Positions 1 through 7,832 of a stretch of DNA of 7,832 nt are shown here, piece by piece. Position 1 is the first letter of the stretch, and every line of letters starts with the position of its first letter. The notes beneath the pieces are model-generated. The model was not told the origin of the DNA, ran no database searches, and saw only the letters and a program-made list of their open reading frames with translations. The position numbers and the translations under genes were made by a program. The stretch lies in assembly GCA_949283985.1 (NCBI GenBank), contig CASDUM010000094.1, positions 1-7,832 on the forward strand, in the 5' to 3' direction. Source of the DNA: an uncultured Mycoplasmataceae bacterium (lineage in GTDB: Bacteria; Bacillota_I; Bacilli_A; Mycoplasmatales; Mycoplasmoidaceae).

Positions 1-105
1 GAATCATTAAATAAAAATGAAATGGTTGAATTTGCAAAAGATCATTTCAACCTAAAATCATTTATAGAAAAATGAAAATATATAATTAAAGAAAACATAA
101 ATTAA
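1..105 (+). CDS. C-terminal end of a probable GT4-family glycosyltransferase (partial)
   Basis: Frame 1 is open from the window edge to a TAA at 103-105 and gives 34 residues, with one UGA-encoded tryptophan at 73-75. The end of the peptide (FAKDHFNLKSFIEKWKYII) resembles the last part of the GT4 enzyme encoded at 3832-4923 (FAFNELCLEKFNEKWISIL). Both show an FA-x-x-x pattern followed by a helix with K/E-F-x-EKW-x-x-I, a common ending in GT-B glycosyltransferases. The catalytic domains lie outside the window, so the family call rests on this tail alone. The gene runs on the opposite strand and converges on the exporter ATPase gene, which puts another glycosyltransferase in the same locus but in a separate transcript. 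It is also possible that this is an unrelated tail with chance similarity. Confidence 0.6.
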
Positions 106-121
106 ATTTTAGATATCAATT

Positions 122-185
122 AAAAATAAAAATACCATTGCTAGCTTATAAATTCATCACAATGGTGTTTTATTTTGTTTTTTTT
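122..185. terminator. Probable bidirectional intrinsic terminator between convergent genes
   Basis: The arms ACCATTG (134-140) and CAATGGT (160-166) pair over 7 bp. The stem can be extended outward by A-rich sequence at 123-132 pairing with TTTTATTTT at 168-176, with one bulged base and a U·G wobble (133/167) on the plus-strand RNA. T-rich tracts follow on both strands: T8 at 178-185 for the plus-strand gene and the complement of 122-132 for the minus-strand gene. The loop is 19 nt, longer than ideal. The last codons and the TAG stop (141-143) of the minus-strand ATPase gene lie inside the loop. Confidence 0.55.
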
Positions 186-899
186 ATTATACTCTTTAAA
201 TACTCTATTTATTTCTCCATCAATTACAATTTTAGAATCTTTAATAAAGATTCCTCTGTTACAAAATTCTTTTACCATTTTTTCATCATGAGAAACAAAT
301 AATATTGTAATTGTAGATTTTTTAGATATTTCTTTTATAGCATTAATACATTTATCTTTAAAATATATATCACCAACTGCTAAAGCTTCATCAATTATAA
401 GAATTTCGGGATGGCATAGTAGGTTTATAGCAAATCCTAGTTTTGCTATCATTCCTGATGAATATCTTTTTAATTGTTGATCTATAAAATCTGTAGATAT
501 TTCAGCAAATTCTAAAATTTTATCTTCTATTTCCCTTATTTGTTTTTTACTTAATCCTAATAACGATCCTCTTATATAAATATTTTCTCTTCCTGTAAAT
601 TCTAAAGAAAATCCGGCACTTACTTCTAGAAGAGTATTAACTCTTCTATTTATTATAATATTACCGCTGGTAGGAGTTGTAATTCCTGATATGATTTTTA
701 AAATGGTTGATTTGCCACTTCCATTTTTTCCGATTAAAGCAACTCTTTCACCTTGATTAATTTCAAAAGAAATATTATCTAATACTTTTGCTTTTGGAAC
801 TTTTGTTCATGGAAACAAAACTCCTATTAATCTTTTTAAATCACTATTGTATTTAGAATATTCTTTAGTTACATTTTCTAAAATAATATCTTTTTTCAT
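141..899 (-). CDS. ABC exporter ATP-binding protein, Wzt/TagH type (polysaccharide or teichoic-acid-like glycan export)
   Basis: This 252-residue protein is the cytoplasmic ATPase that powers glycan export through the permease encoded just upstream. Read with table 4 it has a single UGA codon (Trp31). Visible motifs are Walker A GKNGSGKST at about 57-65, a TGREN segment near 102-106 typical of the Wzt/TagH/KpsT group, signature YSSGM at 146-150, Walker B ILIIDE ending at Asp170-Glu171 and followed by ALAVGD, and the switch histidine in FVSHD (His204). The protein stops soon after the nucleotide-binding domain, so it lacks the long C-terminal extension of B. subtilis TagH and the carbohydrate-binding domain of the longer Wzt proteins. 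The start ATG at 897-899 has AGGAG at 905-909, 5 nt upstream. The permease stop codon is 12 bp away, so the two genes form one unit. The family call is secure; the transported substrate is unknown. The gene could be named tagH or wzt, but neither is certain. Confidence 0.93.
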
Positions 900-911
900 T
901 TTTTCTCCTTT

Positions 912-1778
912 CTACACTAAATCAACAACTAATCTTTTTGATCTTTTATTTAAGAAAGAAGCAAATGCAAAAAAGAAAGCAAAAAACAATAAGAATGATG
1001 TTAGAGAAACTCAATCATTTCAAAATCAAGAATTACCAATAATAGAACCTCTAACTCCATCTAATAAAAAACTAAAAGGATTTATTCTAAATATAATTCC
1101 TAAAGGTTCATTGAATTCTGATGGTGCTAGCGGCAAAAATACTCCAGTTATTCATTGTAATAATATCGGTATTATCAATATAACATTGTGTACATCTTTT
1201 GATATTGCAGTTAATGGTGATAAAACAAGTGATCACAATAGCAAGAATGTGAATAAAAAAATAATCATTAATGGCAATTGAATTATATTTAATGAAATTA
1301 CTTCATCTCCATGACACGCAGAGATTATCATATATATAAATCATGAAACTATTATTGATGATATTCCAATATATGATTTAGATATTGTTACTAATGTTGG
1401 AGGTGTGGATAATGGCGTACCAATTTTAGTCACTATTCAAGAATAATTTTTTATTGATGTTGATCCTGCTGATAAAACGCTACCTACATATGTTCATGTC
1501 AAAACACCTATTATCAATCAACCTATTTTTGGATATTCAGTAGGAATATAATTTGTGTCAAATGAAGAAAGTTCGTTGTATTTAAATGATATTAAACCAA
1601 CTGTTTCTACATTTTCTCCACCAACCGCAAACGAAAATAAATACATCCCAATTGTTAAAGCAGGATTTATAACAACTCAAAATCATGTTAGTACTGAAGC
1701 TTTAAATTGAGATTTAAAGTCAACTAATGACATAATAAATATTTTTCTTCAATTTTTAATTATTTCTTTAATAAACAT
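912..1778 (-). CDS. ABC-2 type permease of a polysaccharide/teichoic-acid exporter (Wzm/TagG type)
   Basis: This 288-residue protein would form the membrane channel of the glycan exporter as a dimer with two copies of the adjacent ATPase. It appears only when UGA is read as tryptophan; I count 12 such codons. The N-terminal 25 residues are amphipathic, with an LVDFKSQFKASVL stretch like that before the first membrane span in TagG/Wzm proteins. About six hydrophobic spans follow, including VVINPALTIGMYLFSF, IGWLIIGVLTWTYVGSVL, PLMIIFLFTFLLLWSLVL and SLTSFLLFFAFFFAFASFL. The INPFSFLLDGVRGSIIG segment before the last span fits the NP-x-x-x-x-x-x-x-R pattern of ABC-2 polysaccharide permeases. The start ATG at 1776-1778 is preceded in frame by a TAA two codons upstream, but no clear Shine-Dalgarno sequence is visible. 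An internal ATG at codon 16 is the only close alternative and also lacks one. Confidence 0.88.
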
Positions 1779-1803
1779 TATTTAAGCCAATATACAAATA
1801 ACT

Positions 1804-1816
1804 ATTATAAATTATA
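1804..1816 (-). promoter_or_regulatory. Candidate promoter (-10 boxes) for the exporter permease/ATPase pair
   Basis: Two consensus TATAAT hexamers lie on the minus strand at 1811-1816 and 1804-1809, in the 89-bp gap between the terminator and the permease start. Transcription from either would leave a short leader of roughly 20-25 nt. No convincing -35 box is present. The nearest is TTAACC at 1836-1841, 19 bp from the first hexamer. Weak -35 boxes are common in mollicutes, but chance TATAAT matches are also common in DNA this AT-rich. Confidence 0.4.
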
Positions 1817-1839
1817 TAACAATTAATAATTATTGGGTT

Positions 1840-1873
1840 AATTAAAAACTAAAAAGGATATACCTTTTTAGTT
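1840..1873 (-). terminator. Intrinsic terminator of the LtaS-like gene, overlapping its stop codon
   Basis: AACTAAAAAGG and CCTTTTTAGTT (1847-1857 and 1863-1873) form a perfect 11-bp inverted repeat with a 5-nt loop. Read on the minus strand, the second arm runs into a T-rich tract (TTTTTAATTAA). The TAA stop of the upstream gene (1868-1870) lies within the first arm. It separates the four-gene run from the exporter pair. GC content in the stem is low, so its strength is uncertain. Confidence 0.6.
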
Positions 1874-3784
1874 AAAATTAATTTCACTACTAAATAATTC
1901 TGAAAAATCTTTATTCGAAGCATCTATATCAAATGTTTTTACTGTATTATATTTTAAGTTTTTTTGAAATCTTCAGTCACTTGCTTCAAATCTAATTTTT
2001 CTATTTGAAAGTTTTTCTTTATTTAACATAGGGTTAGTTACTATTATTTGTTTAAAATATTCTCTTAGTTTTGGGTTATTAATTTTATTTAAATCCGGAA
2101 GGAAATAAAATTTATCAGATAATCCTTTTATACTATTTAATCCCTCTTCAAGAATAAGTGGAAAATCAGATGATAAAATAAGGGTTTCTTTATCAAAAAA
2201 ATTAGTTATATCATTACTAACATTATTTATTTTTGAAAAAGGTTTAAACATAAATATATTATTATATGATAGTAACGGACTTTTAATAGGCAAGAAATTA
2301 TCTTCTATATTAAACTCTCTTCTTACTCATAACAACATTTTATCTATGTCAGCATCTTTTTTTGGTAATGAATAGCCATGATCAGATACTACAATTATTT
2401 GAGTATGATCATAAACGTTACCACTTTCACTTCCATTATTTCATGGTTCATTCTTTAATGTTGTTAAGAAATTTTTTAATTCTTGAATAGTGAATCACAT
2501 TGATTCCATAAAATATTTATAATCTCTTGATTTGGATTGTATAAATTTATTTTGATTATAATCGTAATAACAATATTGTTCATGTGTATGATGGAAATAT
2601 CACCCTTGATATAACATTCCATTTGTATTTTTAAATTTTATTAAATTTTTTGATTCTTTTAGAACTTCTGCATTTGTCATTCTTCCTGCACTATCATCAT
2701 TTAATTTATATGATGCTATAGCCTCATTCGTGGTTAATGCAAAATTTATGTTGCTTACTTTATTTATTGCATCATTAAATAAATTTGGTTCTCCATATGT
2801 ATTTCCATTATAGCTATAATATGGAACTGAAGATATATGAATGTCTGTTACACCTTTTTGTTCAAGCATTTTAAATTCATTATAAAAAGCTTCACTTCAA
2901 ATATCATTTATAGACATATCACTATATTTTTTATTTGAGTATAGACTTCCTTCATCATAATCATTCATTCAAGAACTATATAAATGTCCAGAAACTAATG
3001 ATGGGTTTGATACATTTGTAACTCTACCTTGAGAAACTGTTTTTATATATGATGTAAATTCAGGAAATAATGTTATGAAAGAATTTTCCTTGTTTAAAAA
3101 ATAATCATATGCTAGCAATGTGTTTCATATCATACCTTGAGCTCTATCAAAGTATAGCATTAAAGTATTTTCATTATTATTTGACATATTTAAGAAATTA
3201 TTTACATCGTTTTTATTTACATAAACTCTTTTTGGTTGTGTCATTATAATTGGAACAATAATGGCAGCTGTACAACAAAGAGTTGCTGGAACGCATGCTT
3301 GATATATTCTTATAAACTTCTTGGTTGGTCTTAAGTTATAACTATATTTTATTTTCTTTTCTAATAGTTCTCTATCATCTTTATTTGTTTTCTTTTTAAT
3401 ACGCAGATAATTATGCAAGTAAACAAAAACCATTATGACAGGAAATATTATTGTCATGAACACAAAGAAAATATATCAAAAATGTCATCATTTATTCTTA
3501 TGTCACTTTTCAAAAATAGAATATTTATTAATAGATAAATTAAATAATTTTAATCCAAAAATTATAAATAGTAGTGCTGATATCAACATTATTACAAATG
3601 AAACTATAAGTAATATAAAACTAACATCTTCATTTATAGAAAGTGCTAAGGCATCAAGTTCAGCTATAGAAAATCTTTCTGGAAATGGAAGAAAAAAATA
3701 AACTACAAAAAATTGAATAAACGCATATAAAAAGAAAAAGGTTGATATACCATAAGCAATTAGTGTATTTCTAATTTTTTTCAT
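1868..3784 (-). CDS. Membrane-anchored LtaS/sulfatase-fold phosphotransferase (alkaline phosphatase superfamily)
   Basis: This 638-residue protein is reconstructed across about 12 UGA-tryptophan codons. Four membrane spans are visible at roughly 8-32, 54-76, 101-125 and 160-181, followed by a large domain expected outside the cell. The metal site is indicated by VVSDHG (Asp468-His469), the signature of the sulfatase/LTA synthase fold. By position, Asp213 in YFDRAQG should take the place of LtaS Glu255, Thr256 in GRVTNVSNPSL the nucleophile Thr300, and the histidines at 398-401 (FHHTH) LtaS His416. The 43-residue gap between Asp213 and Thr256 is close to the 45 in LtaS. Such enzymes move glycerol phosphate or a similar group from a lipid to a glycan. 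The start ATG has a strong AAGGAAGG at 3790-3797. Its place after two glycosyltransferases suggests it decorates the exported glycan. Donor and acceptor are unknown; phosphoethanolamine transfer or hydrolysis is possible. Confidence 0.85.
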
Positions 3785-3831
3785 TTAATCCTTCCTTTAC
3801 ATTTCTTAAAATTACTAATATTTAGATTTAA

Positions 3832-4923
3832 TTATATATTGAAATCATTTAATATTGATATTCATTTCTCATTAAATTTTTCCAGACATAATTCATTAAA
3901 TGCAAAATTTATACATTTGTATGACATTTTCTTGATTTCAAAATCATCCATTGATGAGCATTTATTTAGAATTTTATTAATATTCTTTTTATTAACTATA
4001 TAACCATTTTCTTTTAATAGTCAATTAATAGATTTGCAATTGCTGGTTGAAATAGGAATTATCCCTAATGATAATGATTCCACAATAGAATATGGGAATC
4101 CTTCATATTTTGACAATAAAACAGAAAATTTATATTTAGGCAATATACTTTTTATTTCATCTTTTGTAAAAGATCCTTTAAATTTATTGTATTTATCATC
4201 TATCATTAATTTTGCATCGCCATTACCATAGTATTCAATTTCTAAATTGTTTTTGGTGAACAACTTTTTTGTATATTTTATATTTTTTTGTTTATTATCT
4301 ATTCTTCCAAAAAAAATAAAGTTTTGTTGTTTGTTTTTTATTTTGTGATTTTCCTTTATTTCTTTTTTAGAAAACGCACATATAGGAACAATGTAATAAT
4401 TTTTCATTTTGTTTTTGATAAGTGAATATTTATCGTCTGGAGTAAAAAATACAAAATTTTGAAATTGTTTAAAAGGGTTCTTAATACCTATAAGTCACAT
4501 TCCAAAATATATTATTGGGGAAAGTAATTTTCCCGCAATATATTTTTGCGTATAAAAATCTTTATTAAAATGCTGAACATATAATCACTTATTAGAATTA
4601 TATATTTCTTTATTTCACGCTATGTTTGCTGTGCTATTTATAATTAAATCGTAATCTTTTCAAATTTTGTTTATCTTTTTTTTATCGTTTTTTATATTTT
4701 TTAATCTTTTTCAATTAGACAATTTATTAGAATCTGTTTTCTTATTTAACTCAACTAATTTTTTATTTGGTGTAAATAATATGTTTTTTTCAGGATTAAA
4801 ATTAAATGAAAATTCATGAACATCATGACCATTATTTATAAATAAATCAATTAAATTTGAATTATATTTTTCAATACCACCTATAGTATTGTGAGGATTT
4901 TCTGAAATTATTAATATTTTCAT
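3832..4923 (-). CDS. GT4-family (GT-B fold) glycosyltransferase
   Basis: This 363-residue cytoplasmic glycosyltransferase uses a nucleotide sugar; seven tryptophans are encoded by UGA. The N-terminus MKILIISENP with GGIEKY at 15-20 is the usual start of the first Rossmann domain in GT4 enzymes. The second domain opens with FIFFGRID near 202-209. The retaining-enzyme EX7E motif is Glu274 to Glu282 in YEGFPYSIVESLSLG, where the nucleotide sugar binds. The length is normal for the family and the C-terminal helix is complete (FNEKWISILNDFNI). The start ATG at 4921-4923 has AAGGA 7 nt upstream. The gene lies 11 bp after the GT2 gene and 47 bp before the LtaS-like gene, so all three are probably co-transcribed. 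The sugar and linkage cannot be predicted; galactosyl-, glucosyl- and rhamnosyltransferases all look like this. Confidence 0.9.
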
Positions 4924-4930
4924 ATAATTT

Positions 4931-4935
4931 TCCTT
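4931..4935 (-). promoter_or_regulatory. Shine-Dalgarno site of the GT4 gene, touching the GT2 stop codon
   Basis: AAGGA on the minus strand lies 7 nt before the GT4 ATG (4921-4923). Its first base is shared with the TAA stop (4935-4937) of the GT2 gene. This fixes the GT4 start and suggests that translation of the two genes is coupled. Confidence 0.7.
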
Positions 4936-5870
4936 TAATAAAAAAATAATCTATACAGAACAAAATATCAAAATTTTCAATATCTTTTTGGGTATTTTAG
5001 TTTTCAATTATTTTCTTCTAATTCTTTTAAAGATTTTTTTAATTTTTTCTTCTCTTCAACTTCCACATTAGACTGAAATTGAATATATGTAAAAATAATA
5101 CAATGGTAAAAAGCAAGTTGATCTAGTATCTCTTTATCGATTTTATTTTTATTATAAAATTTCTTTAAATTCTCATATAAATTTTTTAATTGATTAATGG
5201 AAGACATAATCTTTTCATATCTCATTTTTTTTGAATGAGATAGAGAATTTAAATTCGAGATATCATAGTTGTATCCTGGTTTTCTAATGAATTTAATTTT
5301 AGTTGCACTTAAAAATCAAATAGTCATTATTCCAGCATCTTCAAAAAAAGATGTTTCATCATAAAATCATAAATTTTCTTTTTTTACTCATTCAACATCA
5401 AATACTATATTTCATGCAAAAAAAGTATTATTTTTTATAAAAGAAAATTTATTAGTTTCTTTATTAATTTTTTTTGTTATATAAAATTCTTTCTTTCTTT
5501 TACCATTAAAAATATAACAAGAATTAACTATCATTTGATGCTCATCATCGAATTCTTTCATAAAATTCTCTATGCAATCATTTTCTAATCAATCATCAGC
5601 ATCAAGAAAATAACCAAGTTTTGTTTTGCATTTTTCTAATAAGATATTTCTTGTCTTTGACAGACCTTTATTTCGTTGTGAGTATATATAAATATTATTG
5701 TATATTTTTTTATATCCATTTATAATCTCAAACGAATTGTCAGTTGATCCATCATTTACAATAATTATTCTTATATTTTTATATGTTTGATTAATACAAC
5801 TTTCTATACATCTTTTAATATATTTTTCTCCATTGTAGCATGGAATTAAAATTGAAATTTCTTGATTCAT
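4935..5870 (-). CDS. GT2-family (GT-A fold) glycosyltransferase
   Basis: This 311-residue protein contains eight UGA-tryptophans, including one directly after the metal-binding motif (Trp94), where a standard-code reading would wrongly stop. The N-terminus ISILIPCYNGEKYIKRCIES and VNDGSTDNS (about 38-46) are the nucleotide-binding part of the family. LDADD (Asp90 to Asp93) holds the DXD motif that binds the metal and sugar diphosphate. Glu177-Asp178 in SFFEDAGIM is the usual catalytic-base motif. A lysine- and glutamate-rich helical stretch follows from about 216 to 288, then an aromatic, basic tail (KYPKRYWKFWYFVLYRLFF) that could touch the membrane. The ATG at 5868-5870 has AGAGG at 5877-5881, and the upstream gene ends 14 bp away. 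The likely role is adding a sugar, perhaps an early one, to a lipid-linked glycan. The donor sugar is unknown. Confidence 0.9.
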
Positions 5871-5884
5871 GTATAACCTCTAAT

Positions 5885-7832
5885 TTATATTTTTTTAAAA
5901 ATAGATATATTTTCTCCCTCGGCAATTGAATAATCTGATGTATTTAGTATTGTTTCTGCCATAGCTTTGTAATATGAGGTATCTTTATTTAAAATAATGT
6001 AATTTATTTCAAATATAGAATTTCCATTTATTGATCTAATATCAAAAGAATTAAAATTGTTTATCATTTCTAGTAATGTGTCTGATAAGCCTAATGGAGA
6101 TATATCTATTTTGTCACTCTGTTTTTTATTTCACTCAGTTGCTCCAGCGATCAAATTTTTAAAATTTCATTTGTACGCAGAGAGTTTTGTTAGTGTGCCA
6201 TTTTGATTTTTAATAACTTTATAATACGATGTTACATCGACAAAATAATTTAAATAAGGAGAAATAGGGCAATCAGTAAAGTATGATTTAGAATAATTAT
6301 CCCCATTTAATTTAAGCAACATTTTTTTATCACTTAATGAAACTTTTTGAACATTTGTTGTTAAATTTTTTTCAAATGAAATAGGAATTATTCTAGAACT
6401 AGAAAAAATTGGGTAATATGCATTTATCGCAGAACATGATCCTACTATAAAGGCTACACTTGGAAGACATATATTTTTATATTTTAATACTCTTATATTA
6501 TTTTTGAGTCTTAACGTATCTTTTAAGAAAAAAGTGATTAAATACAATAAAGTCAAAATAATATCTGGTAAATTTCCAAATCCAATTATTAAGTAAATAG
6601 CTCTTCATAATGATTCGTTACTACTTGTGATAGATAATGTTTGTTGTAATGATAAAAATATCAAGGAAAAAAACATTAATAAATAAATTAAACTTATCAC
6701 AGCGTTTATTCTTTTGTACTTCAAGCAAATAAATCAAGAGTAAAATAATATACATCCATTCATCACTCAAGATATATATGTTAATCAAGTACTCGTATTT
6801 CTTAATGTATAACATGATAAGAAGAATATTAACTCAAATATTCACACAATAGAAAAAACTATATTTATAAATATGTGGATATTACCATTTAATTTATTTT
6901 TAAGATTAAATTTATCTAACTTTTCTCCTAACTTTATCATATTTAGTGAATCTTCAAAAAACATTAAAATTATAAAAAATATAAAAAATAATAATCCAAT
7001 AATTGATAAAATTAAATTAATATTTTTACTAAAATTTGCGACTGATAAAATAGATATTATTAATGAACCAATAATTAGCATTATCCATGAAATTTTTTTA
7101 TCTCTTTTTGTTAAAAAGTAATATAGAATAACAGGAATAATTGAAACTAAAAAAGTAATCATTCCTGTGAATGAAAAAAAAGTATAGCCAAACATTGAAA
7201 TGATAGTCGCATTTATAGTATTTTTTTGATTTATTGAAACTAAAATAAATATTATTATTATAGATTGAAATAAAGTATTCATTCCTGTTAATCAATTTAA
7301 GCTTGATATTATTAAGAACATCGAACCAATATATAATGAATTAATAATAATTATTTTTGCAATATCTTTCTTAATATCCATTTGTTTATAAATGAATTTA
7401 GTAATGGAAGATACAATGATAAATAATATTAATGGATTTAGTAAAAAATATGCAGTGTATAAATCATTTGGAAATAATGCACCATATAAAAAATACATAG
7501 ATGTTGATAAATATGAATTAGATATATTTGATCCATAAATTCCATCTGAACTATATATACCATTTGAGTAATTTTTAGAAATATCCACATAATATTGAGT
7601 ATCATGATCATAAAATCTAGAAAAAATAATAATTAATATAAAAATTACAGATGTAAAAAATAAAGATATATTTTCAATTAAAAAATCTTTTTTTCTACAT
7701 TCAATATTGGAACCTCCTTTTTTCTTATAAAGAAAAAATATAAAAGTAAATAATAAAAATATAGTTATTGCAAAAATAAAAATCGATATGTATGTATTTG
7801 ATATTTTAGAAAGTGTTAATGGCATTGATATC
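5885..7832 (-). CDS. Polytopic membrane protein, probable GT-C-type glycosyltransferase (start beyond or at the right edge)
   Basis: One frame is open across eight UGA-tryptophan codons from the window edge to TAA at 5885-5887. An ATG at 7823-7825 would give 646 residues, but the frame stays open to the edge and any ribosome binding site would lie mostly outside, so the true start is unresolved. About ten or more hydrophobic spans fill the first 460 residues (ATG numbering). An acidic loop after the second visible span, RFYDHDTQYYVDISKNYSNG (Asp73 and Asp75), fits the first outer loop of GT-C enzymes, whose catalytic acidic pair sits there. A domain of about 180 mostly polar residues follows the last span, ending YSIAEGENISIFKKI, similar in style to the C-terminal outer domains of GT-C proteins. 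GT-C enzymes use polyprenyl-phosphate sugars outside the cell. The alternative is a polymerase or a membrane protein of unknown function. It is the first visible gene of the four-gene run. Confidence 0.6.

Noticed and set aside
847..1281. A 144-codon open frame on the plus strand
   Set aside because: It lies opposite the TagG-like permease and ATPase start, has low-complexity Asn/Lys/Ile composition and no motif. The minus-strand table 4 frame explains the region fully.
1847..1873. The perfect inverted repeat as an insertion-sequence end or recombination site
   Set aside because: There is no partner copy, no transposase and no target duplication. Its position at a stop codon followed by a T-rich tract fits a terminator.
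3435..3701. An open frame on the plus strand opposite the LtaS-like gene
   Set aside because: It is antisense to the membrane spans of the LtaS-like protein and has no ribosome binding site or recognisable motif.
4309..4316. Homopolymer runs of 8 (A8 here, also T8 at 178-185 and A8 at 7177-7184) as possible phase-variation switches
   Set aside because: Runs of 7-8 A or T are expected in DNA this AT-rich, none is longer, and all genes are in frame. I see no positive sign of slippage control.
4514..4539. A relatively GC-rich hairpin (GGGAAA/TTTCCC with flanking ATTG/CAAT) inside the GT4 gene
   Set aside because: The stem is short and interrupted, it lies within a well-conserved reading frame, and no T-tract directly follows. 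It is probably chance or a codon-level effect.
6621..6815. A minus-strand open frame in a different phase, which could suggest a frameshift in the GT-C-like gene
   Set aside because: I translated 6554-6844 codon by codon in the main frame with UGA as Trp. It is open throughout and keeps a membrane-span pattern, so no frameshift is needed.
6842..7295. Open frames on the plus strand (6873-7121) and in a second minus-strand phase (7098-7295)
   Set aside because: Both overlap the hydrophobic spans of the GT-C-like gene and are by-products of AT-rich, stop-poor sequence.
141..7832. Widespread gene decay (many truncated pseudogenes)
   Set aside because: All interruptions are UGA codons and every fragment joins in the same frame, with no UAA/UAG or frameshift inside any gene. 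The cause is the genetic code, not decay.

Overview
The window is very AT-rich and comes from a mollicute (the Mycoplasma/Spiroplasma group, wall-less bacteria). The decisive evidence is the genetic code. Read with UGA as stop, every gene falls into short fragments. Read with UGA as tryptophan (translation table 4), the fragments join in the same frame into full-length, recognisable proteins, and every tryptophan I found is encoded by UGA. I cannot name the genus or species.

Layout. (a) 1-105, plus strand: the last 34 residues of a gene that runs in from the left, probably a GT4-type glycosyltransferase. (b) 122-185: a hairpin between convergent genes that looks like a two-way terminator. (c) 141-1778, minus strand: the two genes of a polysaccharide/teichoic-acid type ABC exporter, the ATPase (Wzt/TagH type) and the permease (Wzm/TagG type), 12 bp apart and apparently with their own promoter. 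(d) 1847-1873: a perfect 11-bp inverted repeat that acts as terminator for the next gene and includes its stop codon. (e) 1868-7832, minus strand: a compact run of four genes. In transcription order these are a large polytopic membrane protein that looks like a GT-C glycosyltransferase (open at the right edge), a GT2 glycosyltransferase, a GT4 glycosyltransferase, and a membrane-anchored LtaS/sulfatase-fold phosphotransferase. Gaps within this run are 11-47 bp and the downstream genes have good Shine-Dalgarno sequences.

How the genes fit together (inference). The GT2 and GT4 enzymes would build a glycan on a lipid carrier in the cytoplasm. The ABC exporter would move it across the membrane. 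The GT-C-like protein would add sugars on the outer face, and the LtaS-like enzyme would add a phospho-substituent such as glycerol phosphate there. The window therefore reads as a surface glycan or phosphoglycan (capsule or complex glycolipid) locus in a wall-less bacterium. The glycan, the acceptor and the phospho-donor cannot be read from the sequence.

No gene-free stretch exceeds 90 bp. I see no tRNA, rRNA, CRISPR array, insertion sequence or riboswitch.
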